This document shows, one piece after another, positions 4,865-6,146 of a DNA stretch of 6,146 nucleotides. The DNA comes from JAGPHI01 sp036641735 (GTDB lineage: Bacteria; Bacillota; Clostridia; Oscillospirales; Ruminococcaceae), in NCBI GenBank assembly GCA_036641735.1, contig JAVWEG010000092.1:1-6146 (forward strand), in the 5' to 3' direction. A program made the translations under genes and the position numbers. The notes under the pieces were generated by a model that saw only the letters and a program-made list of their open reading frames with translations, had not been told where the DNA came from and did no database searches. The stretch's first letter is position 1; each line of letters opens with the position of its first letter.

Positions 4865-4898
4865 AATATGTTATTTTATATAAAGGGAGCGTTTTAAT

Positions 4899-6146
4899 TT
4901 GGCAACAATCAGTAAAGATGATCAGCTCGGGACCGAGAGCATCCCAAAGCTAATGGTGCGCCTTGCTATGCCTGCAGTGGCAGCACAATTTATCAATGTA
5001 TTATACAATATTGTAGACCGTATTTACATAGGCAATATTCCGGAAATCGGCTCGCTTGCCCTAACCGGGGTGGGTGTAACCTTTCCTATTCTTATGCTGA
5101 TATCAGCATTTAGCGCGTTTGCAGGTATGGGCGGCGCACCGCTTGCATCTATCAGGCTTGGCGCAGGAGACCGCAAGGGTGCCGAAAAAATACTTGGCAA
5201 TTGCTTTACCTTGCTTTTAATATTATCGGTAGCTCTTACTGCAATATTTTTAGTGTTTAAGCGGCCATTATTATTGGCATTCGGAGCATCCGCCGACACT
5301 ATCGGATATGCTACCGATTACCTTACCATTTACCTTATAGGCACTGTGTTTGTGCAGCTTGCGCTTGGGCTAAACACCTTTATCAGCGCACAGGGTCACG
5401 CTACCACGGCTATGCTAAGCGTGCTTATAGGTGCAATTATCAATATAGTGCTTGATCCTGTATTTATTTTTGTATTTGATATGGGAGTAAAGGGTGCTGC
5501 GCTCGCCACTATTATGTCGCAAGCTGTAAGCGCTATTTGGGTGCTGGCATTTTTGTTTGGCAAAAAATCGGGATTAAAAATCCGTATTGAAAATATAAGG
5601 CTTAATAAAAAAATAATCGGCTCTGTTGCCGCACTCGGCATAGCTCCGTTTATTATGCAAAGCACCGAAAGCCTTGTAAGTATAGTGCTTAACCGTGGCT
5701 TGCAAAGCTATGGCGGAGATTTGTACGTAGGCAGTATGACGATTATCCAAAGCATTATGCAGATGATAGTAATGCCAATTCAGGGCATTACACAAGGTGT
5801 ACAGCCGATAATGAGCTACAACTACGGCGCAGGTAAGTACGACCGCGTGCGCAAAACATTCTTTTTATTATTGCGCACCACTCTTACTATCACCGTAATA
5901 TGCTGCTTGCTTGTAGTGTTTTTCCCTGCTATATTTGCACGTATGTTTACACCTAAGGCAGAGCTGATAGCGCTTGTTACTAAAGTAATGCCTATTTTTA
6001 TGGCAGGCATATGGGCATTTGGCGCGCAAATGGCGTGTCAAACCACATTTATGTCTCTTGGGCAGGCAAAAACCAGTTTGTTTTTGGCATTGCTGCGTAA
6101 AATAATATTGCTTATCCCTCTCGCAATTATATTGCCAATGCTTACC
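4899..6146 (+). CDS. MATE-family multidrug/cation antiporter, 3' end outside the window
   Basis: The frame is open for 416 codons to the window edge with no stop; complete family members have about 450 residues, so only the C-terminus is missing. It is an integral membrane exporter using a Na+ or H+ gradient to expel cationic drugs or metabolites. Landmarks are LGTESIPKLMVRLAMPAV (10-27), NVLYNIVDRIYIG (33-45), NIVLDPVFIF with GVKGAALAT (182-204), and QGITQGVQPIMSYNYGAGK (295-313), typical of the MepA-like branch. About eleven hydrophobic segments are visible. The start is TTG 4899, with GGGAG at 4885-4889 nine bases before it. An ATG at 4953 would remove the conserved LGTESIPKL region and has no good ribosome binding site. 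It lies 151 bases after the PspC gene, so it may be a separate unit. The substrate cannot be told from sequence. Confidence 0.92.
   Translation, partial: MATISKDDQLGTESIPKLMVRLAMPAVAAQFINVLYNIVDRIYIGNIPEIGSLALTGVGVTFPILMLISAFSAFAGMGGAPLASIRLGAGDRKGAEKILGNCFTLLLILSVALTAIFLVFKRPLLLAFGASADTIGYATDYLTIYLIGTVFVQLALGLNTFISAQGHATTAMLSVLIGAIINIVLDPVFIFVFDMGVKGAALATIMSQAVSAIWVLAFLFGKKSGLKIRIENIRLNKKIIGSVAALGIAPFIMQSTESLVSIVLNRGLQSYGGDLYVGSMTIIQSIMQMIVMPIQGITQGVQPIMSYNYGAGKYDRVRKTFFLLLRTTLTITVICCLLVVFFPAIFARMFTPKAELIALVTKVMPIFMAGIWAFGAQMACQTTFMSLGQAKTSLFLALLRKIILLIPLAIILPMLT

Overview
The window reads as AT-rich chromosomal DNA of a low-GC Firmicute, most likely a Clostridia-class anaerobe. The basis is strong AGGAGG-type ribosome binding sites, GTG and TTG starts, near-consensus sigma-A promoters, tight same-strand gene spacing, and protein families typical of that group (PadR, HAAS/DUF1700, DUF4097, short PspC, MepA-like MATE). 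I cannot name the species. No mobile element, CRISPR array, tRNA or rRNA is visible.

Region 1 (1-212) is intergenic. It holds a minus-strand promoter (TTGAAA-N18-TATAAT) pointing out of the left edge, with a foldable sequence just downstream of its predicted start. It also holds a plus-strand promoter (TTGACA-N17-TACAAT, 135-163) with an inverted repeat at its -35 box and a small hairpin at the predicted +1.

Region 2 (213-2633) is a probable three-gene operon: a divergent DapF-fold epimerase homologue lacking one of the two catalytic cysteines, an apparently intact aldose 1-epimerase (galM) and a cytoplasmic cyclophilin (ppiB). It ends in a strong 21-bp-stem intrinsic terminator at 2585-2633.

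Region 3 (2634-4747) is a second operon: padR, a HAAS/DUF1700 membrane protein, a membrane-anchored DUF4097 beta-repeat protein, and a 63-residue PspC protein. Its promoter is a perfect consensus (TTGACA-N17-TATAAT), preceded by an A/T tract. A perfect 12-bp-arm palindrome covers most of the spacer and the -10 box, which suggests PadR represses its own operon. The gene set resembles envelope-stress modules (Lia/Psp/Yvl-like) but is controlled by a one-component PadR regulator.

Region 4 (4748-6146) is a 151-bp intergenic stretch with a hairpin, then a MATE-family efflux transporter that starts at TTG 4899 and runs off the right edge with no stop.

The observations most worth following are the active-site loss in the DapF homologue, the padR operator/promoter architecture with operator-core copies in the preceding terminator, and the PadR-HAAS-DUF4097-PspC module. 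These are made of known families; I see no wholly new system.
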